DNA of 44,434 bases from an uncultured Spartobacteria bacterium (GTDB lineage: Bacteria; Verrucomicrobiota; Verrucomicrobiia; Chthoniobacterales; Chthoniobacteraceae): NCBI GenBank assembly GCA_903882875.1, contig CAIRYQ010000027.1, positions 1 to 44,434 of the forward strand. Direction: 5' to 3'. This document shows, piece after piece, positions 1-7,836 of the stretch. Each line of letters starts with the position of its first letter. The stretch's first letter is position 1. A program made the translations under genes and the position numbers. The notes under the pieces were generated by a model, which did no database searches, was not told where the DNA came from, and worked only from the letters and a program-made list of their open reading frames with translations.

Positions 1-2
1 AG

Positions 3-289
3 CGTGTCATGCACTTTGGCAGAGGCGGCGGTGAATCGAGGGCCAAAGGCCCGACACAAGCCAGCCCAGGGCAAGTCCGCGTCTTTCGCGGACGCCGCCC
101 TGGGACATGGGCAAAAAGCCAACAATGCCCTGAAAGGGCGGGACAAAGTGTGCCGCCCTTGCGGCAAAGGTGTGCCGCCCTTTCAGGGCTTTGATCCTGT
201 TGGGCCGATGACCCAGGGCGTTGCCCTGGGCTGGCTTGGTGCGCACCGTTGGTGCTCAGAGGCAGCTCGCTGCCAAAGTGCATGACACG
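3..289. repeat. 287-bp element bounded by 20-bp inverted repeats (MITE-like)
   Basis: Positions 3-22 and 270-289 are perfect 20-bp inverted repeats. Nested inside are an 18-bp perfect inverted repeat (57-74 with 221-238), a 15-bp perfect inverted repeat (127-141 with 175-189) and a small hairpin (75-81 with 87-93). The open frames across it are low-complexity and look like by-products of the palindromes. No transposase is present, so if mobile it would be non-autonomous. The right end abuts a truncated regulator gene, which fits insertion. The left flank lies outside the window, so a target-site duplication cannot be checked. Confidence 0.7.
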
Positions 290-531
290 TTCTAGCATTG
301 GCCGACGGCCAGTTCCACCCCGCGTCGGCTCTCGGCGGGACGTATCCCAAGCACTTTGACAGCAACCGCAAACACCTCGACGTGCTGGTGAAGGCCGGAC
401 TGGTCGAGTCGGAATACGATCCGGGCAACAAACGCCGCCAGCACTACCGGCTCGCTCCCTTTGTGAAAGTGACGGCAACGCCGGAGGGCGGCAGGACGAT
501 GGATTTCGGCCACTGCACGGTGCGGTTCTGA
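290..531 (+). pseudogene. Winged-helix DNA-binding regulator, 5'-truncated remnant
   Basis: The frame entering at 290 reads as the C-terminal half of a small ArsR/MarR-like winged-helix protein. It begins with residues like ALADGQFHPASAL, continues through a helix-turn-helix-like stretch (KHFDSNRKHLDVLVKAGLVE) and a basic wing, and ends in GHCTVRF before a TGA. The in-frame reading continues upstream to the edge of the inverted-repeat element and meets a stop inside that element's right arm (283-285). The usual N-terminal helix is therefore missing, and the only nearby start is a TTG at 298 within the fold. The simplest reading is a gene disrupted by the 3-289 element. A short functional protein from TTG 298 (77 aa) is possible but less likely. 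The family assignment is from motif resemblance. Confidence 0.5.
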
Positions 532-711
532 CGCGCCGACGGCTGCAAGCAAACCTTGCAGTCCACGTCGAAACGCGCGCAGAGCGACGCGTTCCACCTG
601 CGCCCTGCCGGTTCCTCCCCATCGCGGAGCTTCCGCCCGATCATGGCTCTGGCAAAGTCGCCCTGCCCGGCTCTCGGCAAACCGATCGCGCAACGGCAGG
701 CGCGGCCAGGC

Positions 712-750
712 AAAAAAAGGGCGCGTCCGCTTTTGCAGACGCGCCCTTTG
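712..750 (-). terminator. Rho-independent terminator of the cytochrome gene
   Basis: A 12-bp perfect stem (716-727 with 738-749) has a 10-nt loop and, on the minus strand, is followed by a run of T (A tract 712-718 on the plus strand). It lies 21 bp past the stop of the minus-strand cytochrome gene. Confidence 0.85.
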
Positions 751-770
751 TGAAAAGGATCCGGGTTCGG

Positions 771-1151
771 TTACTTCTTGTTGGACTCGGGCTTGTGCTC
801 GCTGTGGCATGCCTTGCAGTCCACGGCGGTCTTGTAGCCAGCGGCTGCGCCTTCTTTCTTGGCCAGCACGTCCTCGGTCGCGCCGATGAGTTTCGCGACC
901 TTCTGCTTGAACGCAGCCTCGTCGCCGCGCGGCGGCTTCGTGTCGCCGATGGCCTTGTAGGCGTCGAGCGTGGTCTTCACCTCGGCCTCGCTGGCGGTGC
1001 CGCCGGCGATTTTCTCGCAGAGCTTCTTCTCGCCCTGCGGCGCCTTGTGGGCGATCTGCATGGCCTTCTTGATCGGGTTTTCCTCGGCGGCGAACACGAA
1101 GGACGCGGCGACGATGAGTGCGGATGGGATGATGAGTTTTGTGAGTTTCAT
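771..1151 (-). CDS. Exported c-type cytochrome (class II-like), CxxCH near the C-terminus
   Basis: This is a 126-aa protein. Residues 1-21 form a signal peptide ending in FVFAA, so it should be periplasmic. The body is Lys- and Ala-rich and predicted helical. A single haem-binding motif, CKACH, lies at residues 112-116, only ten residues from the end. A C-terminal CxxCH on a short helical protein is the layout of class II cytochromes (cytochrome c' and c556). Transfer of electrons in the periplasm is the expected role; the partner is unknown. It is monocistronic: its own terminator follows and the upstream gene is on the opposite strand. The ATG at 1151 directly precedes the signal peptide. 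Haem attachment is inferred from the motif; the subclass is tentative. Confidence 0.8.
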   Translation of the reverse strand: MKLTKLIIPSALIVAASFVFAAEENPIKKAMQIAHKAPQGEKKLCEKIAGGTASEAEVKTTLDAYKAIGDTKPPRGDEAAFKQKVAKLIGATEDVLAKKEGAAAGYKTAVDCKACHSEHKPESNKK

Positions 1152-1550
1152 GGTGAGAGCCTTGCCGTGAAAGGAAAAACGCCCTTTTATGCAAGCAGGA
1201 TTTTTGGTAGTTGCTCAATTTGAAAGCTTCCGGTGTCCTGGATGAGAAAAAAGCACACGCTTTCCCGCGCGCCCGCGCTCCTGTTTTTGAATCCTTGACT
1301 AAACCGGCAAGGAAAACACAGTGACCGCCGATGCCTCACCAATGCTGTGCAACTCCGCCAAAAATGACCGGTGATTTTCAAACTGAGTCACTACCGGATT
1401 TTTCCAAAACCTGCCGAACCAAAGCAATGCCCAAACTTTTCAAAAAGGCAGCCCGATCATGCGGCCCTGCGCGTCCTCTCCAATGACACGCAGGTTTGCG
1501 GAGAATAAATGCTTGCCACCGCCATGCACAGCAACTAAGCGATTTCACCG
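1152..1550. other. Intergenic region between divergent genes, 399 bp
   Basis: This lies between the divergent cytochrome (-) and the His/Cys-rich protein gene (+). Open frames here have no recognisable features. Promoters for both genes should lie here, but no convincing pair of -35/-10 boxes could be picked out. Confidence 0.4.
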
Positions 1551-1880
1551 ATGAGCAACGCCACGCTCCAAGCACGAACCGCTTTCCTGCGGGTGATCGT
1601 TTCCGTGGTGCTCGCGCATTTCCTCGCGGTGCTGGCAATGGCCGCCTCCCCGGGCCTGCATGATCTCGCGCACGGCGATGCGCATCAGGCCGCGCATCAT
1701 TGCGCAGTCACGGACATGCTCTCCGGCGGGACGGGCGACGGGGTGCCTGAGCAGCCGTTCAACGTCGCCGCGATCCTGCCGCATCAGTTTTTCAGCGTCG
1801 CGGAATTTGATCCGCGGTGGATTGCGTCCCTTTTTCTGACTGGCTGCGTGCTGGAGCACGCGCCTCCTGCGAAGGCCTAG
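1551..1880 (+). CDS. Small exported His/Cys-rich protein (DUF2946-like)
   Basis: This is a 109-aa protein. An N-terminal hydrophobic segment (residues about 13-33) serves as signal peptide or membrane anchor. It is followed by a His-rich stretch with H37, H41, H45, H49, H50 and C51, and a second hydrophobic stretch with another Cys near the C-terminus (FLTGCVLEH). Spaced His and Cys after a signal segment resemble small proteins (DUF2946-like) often found near TonB receptors and thought to concern metals. It lies 313 bp upstream of TonB receptor 1 on the same strand, with a terminator between. A role in metal handling is inferred from composition and context only. The ATG at 1551 is the first in frame. 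Confidence 0.55.
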   Translation: MSNATLQARTAFLRVIVSVVLAHFLAVLAMAASPGLHDLAHGDAHQAAHHCAVTDMLSGGTGDGVPEQPFNVAAILPHQFFSVAEFDPRWIASLFLTGCVLEHAPPAKA

Positions 1881-2193
1881 ACTCCTAGTGCCTATTGGCT
1901 GCGGCGTGTCTCGCCGCGGCTTTTCCGGCGCGCATCCACCAATGTGGCGACGCGCGGTCGTTCCAGCTTCAACGCTGGAGAATAAGGGAACTCCATTCCA
2001 ATCATTCCCTTCACCACGCCCACATACGGCGCGGCACGGTCACGGAATCAAACCAAGGCACACGGGGTCTGGCCCCGAGCACCACGGCAGCACGAACGAT
2101 CGTGCGCGCCTCCCCACATGCGCCGTCAACTCCGCAACGTCGCGCCCCGCAGCATACCTCATACTCAAAAAATAACTTCAACCTCTTATCATC
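1881..2193 (+). other. Leader region of TonB receptor 1, 313 bp
   Basis: It contains the terminator-like hairpin at 1896-1925 and then about 270 bp leading to the receptor. The lower-GC stretch just before the start (2160-2193) is typical of a translation-initiation region. No recognisable cobalamin riboswitch core was found. Short open frames in this stretch look non-coding. Confidence 0.35.
1896..1925 (+). terminator. Probable Rho-independent terminator after the His/Cys-rich gene
   Basis: A 9-bp stem (1898-1906 with 1912-1920, one G-U pair) with a 5-nt loop is followed by TTTT (1921-1924), 16 bp past the stop codon. The T run is short, so termination may be partial. Confidence 0.55.
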
Positions 2194-4335
2194 ATGATCA
2201 AACCAAATACTTCAAGCAAAGCAGCCCTATTCGTTTGGGCATTACTTGCATTCCACGCAACAGGTCAGGACACCGACACCGCCACAAAGCCAAAACCGCC
2301 GACACCACAACCGGACACAGGGGTGATGAGCCTCCCGGAAGTTGACATCATCGCAAGACTGAACCAGGTGCGCGATGAAATCGTGCCAAGTCTGGGCGCA
2401 ACGGAATATAACATCAGCAAGGAACGGCTCGAATCGCAGGCCCGTGGCGTCAACGCGCCGTTCAATGAAACTGTCCTGCGGCTTCCCGGCGTGGCCCAGG
2501 ATTCGTTTGGCCAACTGCACGTTCGCGGCGAACATGCAAATCTCCAATACCGGATCAACGGCGTACTGCTGCCGGAAGGCATTTCCGGCTTTGGCCAGGA
2601 ACTGGACACGCGGTTCGTCAGGGACATGTCGCTGATCACCGGTGCGCTTCCGGCGCAGTTCGGCTACCGGACGGCGGGCATTATTGACATTCACACCAAG
2701 AGTGGTGAGGCGGCAAACGGTGGTGAAATTTCGCTCTATGGCGGAAGCTACGACACCCTCAAGGAGTCGTTCGAGTATGGGACTACGGTGGGCAAGCTGA
2801 CCTACTTCATCACAGGGAGCGCCTTGCACAGCGGTTTGGGAATTGAAAATCCCACAAGCAGTGCCCGTCCCCTGCACGACTACACGAATCAATACAAAGG
2901 CTTCGGCTACTTCTCCTATCTGATTGATGACTCCAGCCGCCTGAGCCTGATTCTGAGCGGCGGGCAAAGCAGCTTTCAGATTCCCAACTCTCCGAACCAG
3001 ACGCCTGGCTTCACACTTGGAAACCTCTCGTCCTTTGACTCCTCGTCATTGAATGAGCACCAGACAGAGAAGAACTATTATGGGATTATTGCCTACCAGA
3101 AAAACTTCGGCGATCTGAACCTGCAACTCGCCGCATTCAGCCGCTTCAGCAGCACCCATTTCACGCCTGATTGGGTGGGGGACTTGATTTTCAATGGCGT
3201 AGCCAGCAATGTGAACCGGAGCATTGTCTCCAATGGCTTCCAGGCGGACGCCAGTTGCAAGGTCAACGACAAGCATACACTCCGAGGCGGCATCAGCTTC
3301 ACGGCAGAGTCGGCCAAGGTGACGGCCTCCAATTCCGTGTTTTCAGCCGACGACATGGGCAATCAGCTCGACACCATGCCGCTCACCATCAGCGACAATA
3401 CCAACAAAATGGGTTATCTCTATGGCGTTTATCTTCAGGATGAATGGAAGCCCTTCGACAAGCTTACCATCAATTACGGCGGCCGGTTCGATGTGGTGAA
3501 TGCCTATGTCAATGAGAACCAGTTCAGCCCGCGCATCAATATTGTCTTTCAGCCTGGCAAGGCCACGACCCTGCACGCCGGTTACGCCCGCTATTTCACG
3601 CCTCCACCGTTGGAACTGGTCCAGCAGTCCAGCGTGAATAAATACACCAACACGACGAATGCCTCGGAGGTGACCCAGAGTTCACCGGTAAGATCGGAGC
3701 GTTCCCATTACTTCGACATCGGCCTGACGCATAAGGTGACCCCGGAGTTTCAAATCGGACTCGATGGCTACTACAAGATTGCCAAAAACCAGCTAGACGA
3801 AGGCCAGTTTGGGCAGGCGCTCATCTTTTCGCCATTCAACTATAACACCGGGCGGATCTATGGCGCGGAGTTCGCGGCTAACTACGAAAAAAACGGCTTC
3901 GCCGCATATTTGAACCTCGCCTACAGCGTGGCACAGGGAAAGACCATCACCTCCGGCCAGTTTCAATTCGGTCAGGACGAGCTGGATTACATTTCCACAC
4001 ACAACGTGTATCTCGATCACGATCAGCGTGTCACAGGCTCGTTCGGCATGTCCTATTCCTGGGATGGAACACGGGTGTCCGCAGATGCAATCTACGGCAC
4101 CGGCCTTAGGAAAGGATTCGCCAATACGCAGAAAGGGCAGGGCTACGCCACCGTCAACCTCGGCATAGAACACGCCTTCAAGCTTTCGGACCGGCGGCAA
4201 CTCAAGCTGCGATTCGATGTCGTGAACCTGTTCGACAAGATCTATGAGCTTCGCGACGGTTCCGGCATCGGCGTAGGTGCGCCACAGTTCGGCTCGAGGC
4301 GCGGTGTCTATTTCGGCGCGGCCTACGATTTTTGA
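2194..4335 (+). CDS. TonB-dependent outer-membrane receptor (receptor 1)
   Basis: This 713-aa protein would take up a large or scarce solute across the outer membrane using TonB energy. An N-terminal signal sequence is followed by a short Pro/Thr-rich linker, then a plug domain (residues about 45-170) with LRLPGVAQDSFGQLHVRG and a region ending GIIDIHTKSG. The rest is barrel-like sequence with alternating aromatics, closing in YFGAAYDF, which has the C-terminal Phe expected for BAM-mediated insertion. The length is normal for the family. ExbB starts 44 bp downstream and ExbD and TonB follow, so receptor and energiser appear co-transcribed. Its codon choice is less GC-rich than the following exbB and exbD, which may indicate a different origin. 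The substrate is not visible in the sequence; context suggests a metal or chelate. Confidence 0.9.
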   Translation: MIKPNTSSKAALFVWALLAFHATGQDTDTATKPKPPTPQPDTGVMSLPEVDIIARLNQVRDEIVPSLGATEYNISKERLESQARGVNAPFNETVLRLPGVAQDSFGQLHVRGEHANLQYRINGVLLPEGISGFGQELDTRFVRDMSLITGALPAQFGYRTAGIIDIHTKSGEAANGGEISLYGGSYDTLKESFEYGTTVGKLTYFITGSALHSGLGIENPTSSARPLHDYTNQYKGFGYFSYLIDDSSRLSLILSGGQSSFQIPNSPNQTPGFTLGNLSSFDSSSLNEHQTEKNYYGIIAYQKNFGDLNLQLAAFSRFSSTHFTPDWVGDLIFNGVASNVNRSIVSNGFQADASCKVNDKHTLRGGISFTAESAKVTASNSVFSADDMGNQLDTMPLTISDNTNKMGYLYGVYLQDEWKPFDKLTINYGGRFDVVNAYVNENQFSPRINIVFQPGKATTLHAGYARYFTPPPLELVQQSSVNKYTNTTNASEVTQSSPVRSERSHYFDIGLTHKVTPEFQIGLDGYYKIAKNQLDEGQFGQALIFSPFNYNTGRIYGAEFAANYEKNGFAAYLNLAYSVAQGKTITSGQFQFGQDELDYISTHNVYLDHDQRVTGSFGMSYSWDGTRVSADAIYGTGLRKGFANTQKGQGYATVNLGIEHAFKLSDRRQLKLRFDVVNLFDKIYELRDGSGIGVGAPQFGSRRGVYFGAAYDF

Positions 4336-4379
4336 GAGGACATCCGCCGCCAAACATTGGACGATACATCCCATAGATC

Positions 4380-4973
4380 ATGATTCAACTTTTCCAAAAG
4401 GGCGGCCCGATCATGTGGCCGCTGCTCGTCCTCTCCATCGTCGCGCTCACGGTGGCGCTGGAGCGGATCATTTTCATCGTGCGCGAGAAGGCGCGGCGCT
4501 CAGAGGGGGATGTGGACGAGATGCTTACGCAGGTGGAGCGCGGCGACCTCGATGCGGCGGCGAACATGGGCATCACGTCGCGCGACTTCGTGGCGCGCGC
4601 GCTGGCGTATGGGCTCACTCACCGCGAACGATCCTTCAGCGAAGCGATGATGCGCTCGGCAAACTGGGAGCTGAAGCGATTCAACCGCGGGCTCACGATT
4701 CTCGACACGACGATCACGCTCGCGCCGCTGCTCGGCCTGCTCGGCACGGTGACGGGGATGATCCGCAGCTTCGGAATGCTCGGCGGCGCGGAACTCGGCG
4801 CGCCCTCGGCGATCACTGGCGGCATCGCGGAGGCGCTCATCGCGACGGCCTTCGGCCTCGGCATCGCGATCACGGCGCTGCTGCCTTTCAATTACCTGAA
4901 CGCGCGGCTCGAAGAGGCGCGGCTGGAGATGCAGGACGCGGCGAGCCATGCGGAGATCCATCTGAAAAAATAG
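4380..4973 (+). CDS. exbB: ExbB/TolQ/MotA-family proton channel subunit
   Basis: This 197-aa inner-membrane protein couples the proton gradient to TonB. It has a first membrane segment after GGPIMWPLLVLSIVAL (residues about 9-28), a cytoplasmic loop, and the hallmark MotA/TolQ/ExbB region: ITLAPLLGLLGTVTGMIRSF (about 112-131) and a final segment in GGIAEALIATAFGLGIAI (about 145-162). It sits between TonB receptor 1 and exbD, three bases before the exbD start. Length and motifs are standard for ExbB. TolQ is an alternative name, but the tonB gene at the operon end favours ExbB. Confidence 0.92.
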   Translation: MIQLFQKGGPIMWPLLVLSIVALTVALERIIFIVREKARRSEGDVDEMLTQVERGDLDAAANMGITSRDFVARALAYGLTHRERSFSEAMMRSANWELKRFNRGLTILDTTITLAPLLGLLGTVTGMIRSFGMLGGAELGAPSAITGGIAEALIATAFGLGIAITALLPFNYLNARLEEARLEMQDAASHAEIHLKK

Positions 4974-4976
4974 CGC

Positions 4977-5393
4977 ATGAACATCCCTAGCATCCGCCCC
5001 CAGAGACGCGCGCGCATCGAGATCGTGCCGCTGATTGACATCATGTTCTTCCTGCTGGCGACGTTCGTAATGGTGTCGCTCTCGATGGTGAAGAACCGCG
5101 GCATCCCCGTGATCCTCCCCGCCGCGAGCACCAGCGCGGCGCAGGAGCACAAGGACCACGTGACGGTGAGCATCGCCGAGACGGGCCAGCTTTACCTCGA
5201 CAAGCGCGAACTCACGCTGGAGCAGCTCACCGCGGAACTGCGCGCGCTGCACGAGGCGAACGAAGAGCTGCGCGTCTTCATCCACGGCGACGAAAGCGCG
5301 CGCCTCGGCCTCGCCATCGCGGTGCTCGATGAGACGCGCAAGCTGGGCATCAGCAAAGTGGCCTTCGAGACGCGCACGAAGCCTCAGCCGTAG
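4977..5393 (+). CDS. exbD: ExbD/TolR-family biopolymer transport protein
   Basis: This 138-aa protein has a short basic N-terminus, then a single membrane helix containing the conserved aspartate (EIVPLIDIMFFLLATFVMVS, residues 15-34), then a periplasmic ExbD domain. Asp21 in PLIDIMF corresponds to the proton-pathway residue of ExbD/TolR. It starts three bases after exbB ends and stops one base before the tonB start, so the three genes are surely one transcript. Confidence 0.92.
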   Translation: MNIPSIRPQRRARIEIVPLIDIMFFLLATFVMVSLSMVKNRGIPVILPAASTSAAQEHKDHVTVSIAETGQLYLDKRELTLEQLTAELRALHEANEELRVFIHGDESARLGLAIAVLDETRKLGISKVAFETRTKPQP

Positions 5394-5394
5394 G

Positions 5395-6159
5395 ATGACC
5401 GCCGCGCGCACATCGCATCGGCTCGCGCCCGACAGCGCGACGCTCTGGCTGTGCGCCGCGCTCGCCATTGCGGCTCACGGCGCGCTGCTTTTTGCGTGGA
5501 AATATGCGCCGGAGGAGAGCGCGGCGGCGACAATCGAGGGCGACAGCGTGGAAGTCGCGCTCGTCGAATCCGAACCCTCCGCTCCCGCTGCCGTCGCGGA
5601 ACCGCAGCAGCCCGTCACGCAGCCTCCGCCGGTCGTTGAGCCCGCACCAGTCCCTCCGCCCGAGCCGCCGAAGAAGGAGCCCGAAATGACGCTGCCCGAA
5701 CCTCCGAAACCGAAGCCCACACCGCACACACCGCGCACGGCGAGCACGGCGAGCACGGCAACGGCATCGCCAAACGCGACACCGCAACCCGCAAGCGCAA
5801 AGAAAAATCCGACGCCGCGCACTTCCACCGCGGCGGGAACCACCGGCGGCGCGAGTTCGCCCGCCGGCACATCTGCGGCGGGCACCGGCAGCGGGAAAAA
5901 TGCGAAGGCCAGCTACATCGTCCGCCCTGTCGCCACCTATCCGCCGGAGTCGCGCGCGGCGGGTGAACACGGCGTGGTGATTCTGCGGCTCACGGTGGAT
6001 GGCAATGGGCGCCCGACTGCGGTGAATGTCGCGAGGAGCAGCGGCTTCCCCCGTCTCGACCGCGCCGCCATCGAGGCAGGATGGCGATTCCGCGTGCGCG
6101 ATGCCGTCCCCGGCTCCCATCTCGACGCACCCGTGCGCTTCAATCTCAGCGACCGATAA
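5395..6159 (+). CDS. tonB: TonB-family energy transducer
   Basis: This 254-aa protein spans the periplasm and contacts TonB receptors. Residues about 15-33 form an N-terminal membrane anchor (LWLCAALAIAAHGALLFAW). Then comes a long low-complexity linker rich in Pro, Ala, Glu, Thr and Ser (about 60-170) with Pro-Pro and Glu-Pro repeats. The C-terminal TonB domain (about 180-254) contains YPPESRAAGEHGVVILRL, DGNGRPTAVNVARSSGF and a terminal amphipathic segment. The ATG at 5395 lies one base after the exbD stop and directly precedes the anchor; a longer in-frame reading from 5329 would overlap exbD and is rejected. It probably serves both receptors in this window. Confidence 0.9.
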   Translation: MTAARTSHRLAPDSATLWLCAALAIAAHGALLFAWKYAPEESAAATIEGDSVEVALVESEPSAPAAVAEPQQPVTQPPPVVEPAPVPPPEPPKKEPEMTLPEPPKPKPTPHTPRTASTASTATASPNATPQPASAKKNPTPRTSTAAGTTGGASSPAGTSAAGTGSGKNAKASYIVRPVATYPPESRAAGEHGVVILRLTVDGNGRPTAVNVARSSGFPRLDRAAIEAGWRFRVRDAVPGSHLDAPVRFNLSDR

Positions 6160-6343
6160 TCACGCACGCCGTGAATCTTCGCACTCGCATCTGCGCAGTT
6201 ACCGCCGGGAAATTCCGACGCCCTGCTCACGCCTCATGCACCGCTGCTGTCGAAGTGACTGCGCGAGCTTCCGCGCATCAAGAAGACCGCAAATTCCTCG
6301 CCGACTCCGCGAGCGCAACGAAAGGCCGCGACACTTTCAAACA

Positions 6344-6556
6344 ATGACCTTCAGCCCCGAGAAATGCCCGCTCTGCGGCGAGCCGAACGACTGCCAGTCC
6401 GCCACACAGTCGGACTGCAAGGGCCCATGCTGGTGCATGAAGGAAATTTTTCCGCCCGAACTGCTCGCCCGCGTGCCGAAGGAGGCACGCCGCTGCGCGT
6501 GCATCTGCCGGCGCTGTCTCGCGGAGACGCGGCGCCAGAATCAGCCGGACGACTAG
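6344..6556 (+). CDS. Cysteine-rich CWC family small protein
   Basis: This 70-aa cytoplasmic protein has ten cysteines (residues 8, 11, 17, 25, 29, 31, 51, 53, 55, 58). The arrangement CPLCG, then CWC at 29-31, and CACICRRCL near the end matches the 'cysteine-rich CWC' family, whose function is unknown. The pairs of cysteines suggest zinc or another metal. The ATG at 6344 starts exactly before the conserved block; in-frame sequence further upstream is not conserved-looking. It lies 184 bp after tonB on the same strand, so it may or may not share that transcript. Confidence 0.75.
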   Translation: MTFSPEKCPLCGEPNDCQSATQSDCKGPCWCMKEIFPPELLARVPKEARRCACICRRCLAETRRQNQPDD

Positions 6557-6862
6557 TCTGCATACGACCACTCATCGCGTGTCGGATTCCGCATGGAATG
6601 CCTCCATCTCGGAAACTCCCGGAAATTTCAACGTGTAGCGGGGGACTCAATCATTTTGAATCCAAAACCTCTTCGTCGCTTCGCCATTGTAAGGTGAAGA
6701 TGAATTGATGAATTTTCTGAAAAGGTTCCCTCGACTTTTTTCCGCGCAAGTTCAATGATACGCCCCGTCCATGGGAACACAGCTTTCGCGCCCGGAGAGA
6801 TACTGGGCGTTTACGGCTGCCGCTCCCGGAAGACAATCCAACCCAAAACAAAACAAAAAACC
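6557..6862. other. Intergenic region, 306 bp
   Basis: No gene was recognised. The AT-richer part around 6640-6750 probably holds the promoter of the 61-aa Cys-rich gene, but no clear consensus boxes stand out. An A-rich stretch (6840-6862) directly precedes that gene. Confidence 0.35.
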
Positions 6863-7048
6863 ATGACCAAGATCCTCACCGCAATCGCACTCGCGTTCAC
6901 CATGACCGGTTCCATCTTCGCCGCCGACGGCAAGATCACCGAAGGCAGTTGCTGCGACAAGGCCAAGAAGGCCGGCAAGGAGTGCTCGCACCCCTGCTGC
7001 GTCGCTGCCGCCAAGGAAGGCAAAGTGTGCGCGAAGTGCAACAAGTAG
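6863..7048 (+). CDS. 61-aa exported cysteine-rich peptide
   Basis: This small protein has a signal peptide (residues 1-21, ending SIFAAD) and a mature part of about 40 residues with seven cysteines, arranged as CCDKAKKAGKEC, HPCC and CAKC. Two Cys-Cys pairs and a terminal CxxC in a Lys-rich background are unusual for a peptide this short and suggest metal or disulfide chemistry in the periplasm. Its own terminator follows at 7083-7121, so it is a one-gene transcript or a transcript end. The next gene is a HupE-like permease. Function unknown; metal binding is inferred. Confidence 0.7.
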   Translation: MTKILTAIALAFTMTGSIFAADGKITEGSCCDKAKKAGKECSHPCCVAAAKEGKVCAKCNK

Positions 7049-7082
7049 TCTGCACACCGGGCGTCTAGGATGCCCGTAAATC

Positions 7083-7121
7083 AAAAAGGCCCGGTCGCTT
7101 CGGTGGCCGGGCCTTTTATTT
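7083..7121 (+). terminator. Rho-independent terminator
   Basis: A strong 11-bp stem (7084-7094 with 7107-7117) runs into a T-rich tail. Flanking A and T tracts mean it could act on both strands. It lies 35 bp past the Cys-rich peptide gene. Confidence 0.85.
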
Positions 7122-7221
7122 TCGGCTGAAATTCTTTGCGCACTGCCTTTGAGAATGGTGCGGCGGAACGATACCACTTTCGCCTTTCCGCAGGCACGCC
7201 GGGCCATAACATCGCGCAGCA

Positions 7222-7836
7222 ATGAGAGCCAAACTCCGCCCCACTTCTCACGCGTCCTTTTGGATGCTCCCGCTGCTGCTGATCGCGCTGACCGCGACGG
7301 CCAGCGCGCACTCGGAGAGCGGAACGATCGGCGGGTTCACAAGCGGCTTTGCGCATCCGCTCTCGGGGCTGGATCACATCGTGGCGATGGTCGCGGTGGG
7401 GCTGTGGGGCGCGTATCTCGGTGCGCCGGCGATGTGGCTGCTGCCCGTGGTGTTTCCGGTGGTGATGGCATTCGGCGGCGCGCTCGGCGTGCTCGGCGTG
7501 CCGGTGCCGGCGGTGGAAAAGTGCATCGCGCTCTCGGGGATCATCCTCGGGCTGGCCGTGGCATTTGCCGCGAAGCCGCCGCTGTGGATCGCCGCGGTGA
7601 TCGTGGGATTCTTCGCGATTTTCCACGGGCACGCGCACGGCACGGAATTGCCCAAGTCGGCAAATGCGATGACTTACGCGGTGGGCTTTGTCGTCGCGAC
7701 GGGGCTGCTGCATCTCTGCGGCATTGCGTTCGGGCTGCTGGTGCGCTGGCCCTGGGGCCGCGTGCTGGTGCGGACGTGCGGCGCAGCGATCGCGGTCATC
7801 GGCACGGGGTTCCTTTTCGGGATGTTCAAGGCGTGA
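7222..7836 (+). CDS. HupE/UreJ family membrane protein (putative Ni/Co permease)
   Basis: This 204-aa protein has a signal peptide ending ATASAH and then about six membrane segments. The family's His motif is present near the mature N-terminus (HPLSGLDHI, H45/D51/H52), as is the second one, HGHAHG (135-140). HupE and UreJ are linked to nickel (and cobalt) uptake for hydrogenase and urease. No hydrogenase or urease gene is visible in this window. Its stop overlaps the start of the next, related gene (GTGA). Assignment to the family is confident; the transported ion is inferred. Confidence 0.88.
   Translation: MRAKLRPTSHASFWMLPLLLIALTATASAHSESGTIGGFTSGFAHPLSGLDHIVAMVAVGLWGAYLGAPAMWLLPVVFPVVMAFGGALGVLGVPVPAVEKCIALSGIILGLAVAFAAKPPLWIAAVIVGFFAIFHGHAHGTELPKSANAMTYAVGFVVATGLLHLCGIAFGLLVRWPWGRVLVRTCGAAIAVIGTGFLFGMFKA

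Noticed and set aside
292-1218. Long minus-strand open frame over the cytochrome gene
   Set aside because: Arg-, His- and Glu-rich translation with no domain; it is out of frame with the cytochrome, which has signal peptide and CxxCH.
1881-2193. Possible riboswitch before TonB receptor 1
   Set aside because: No recognisable cobalamin or other riboswitch core could be found by eye.
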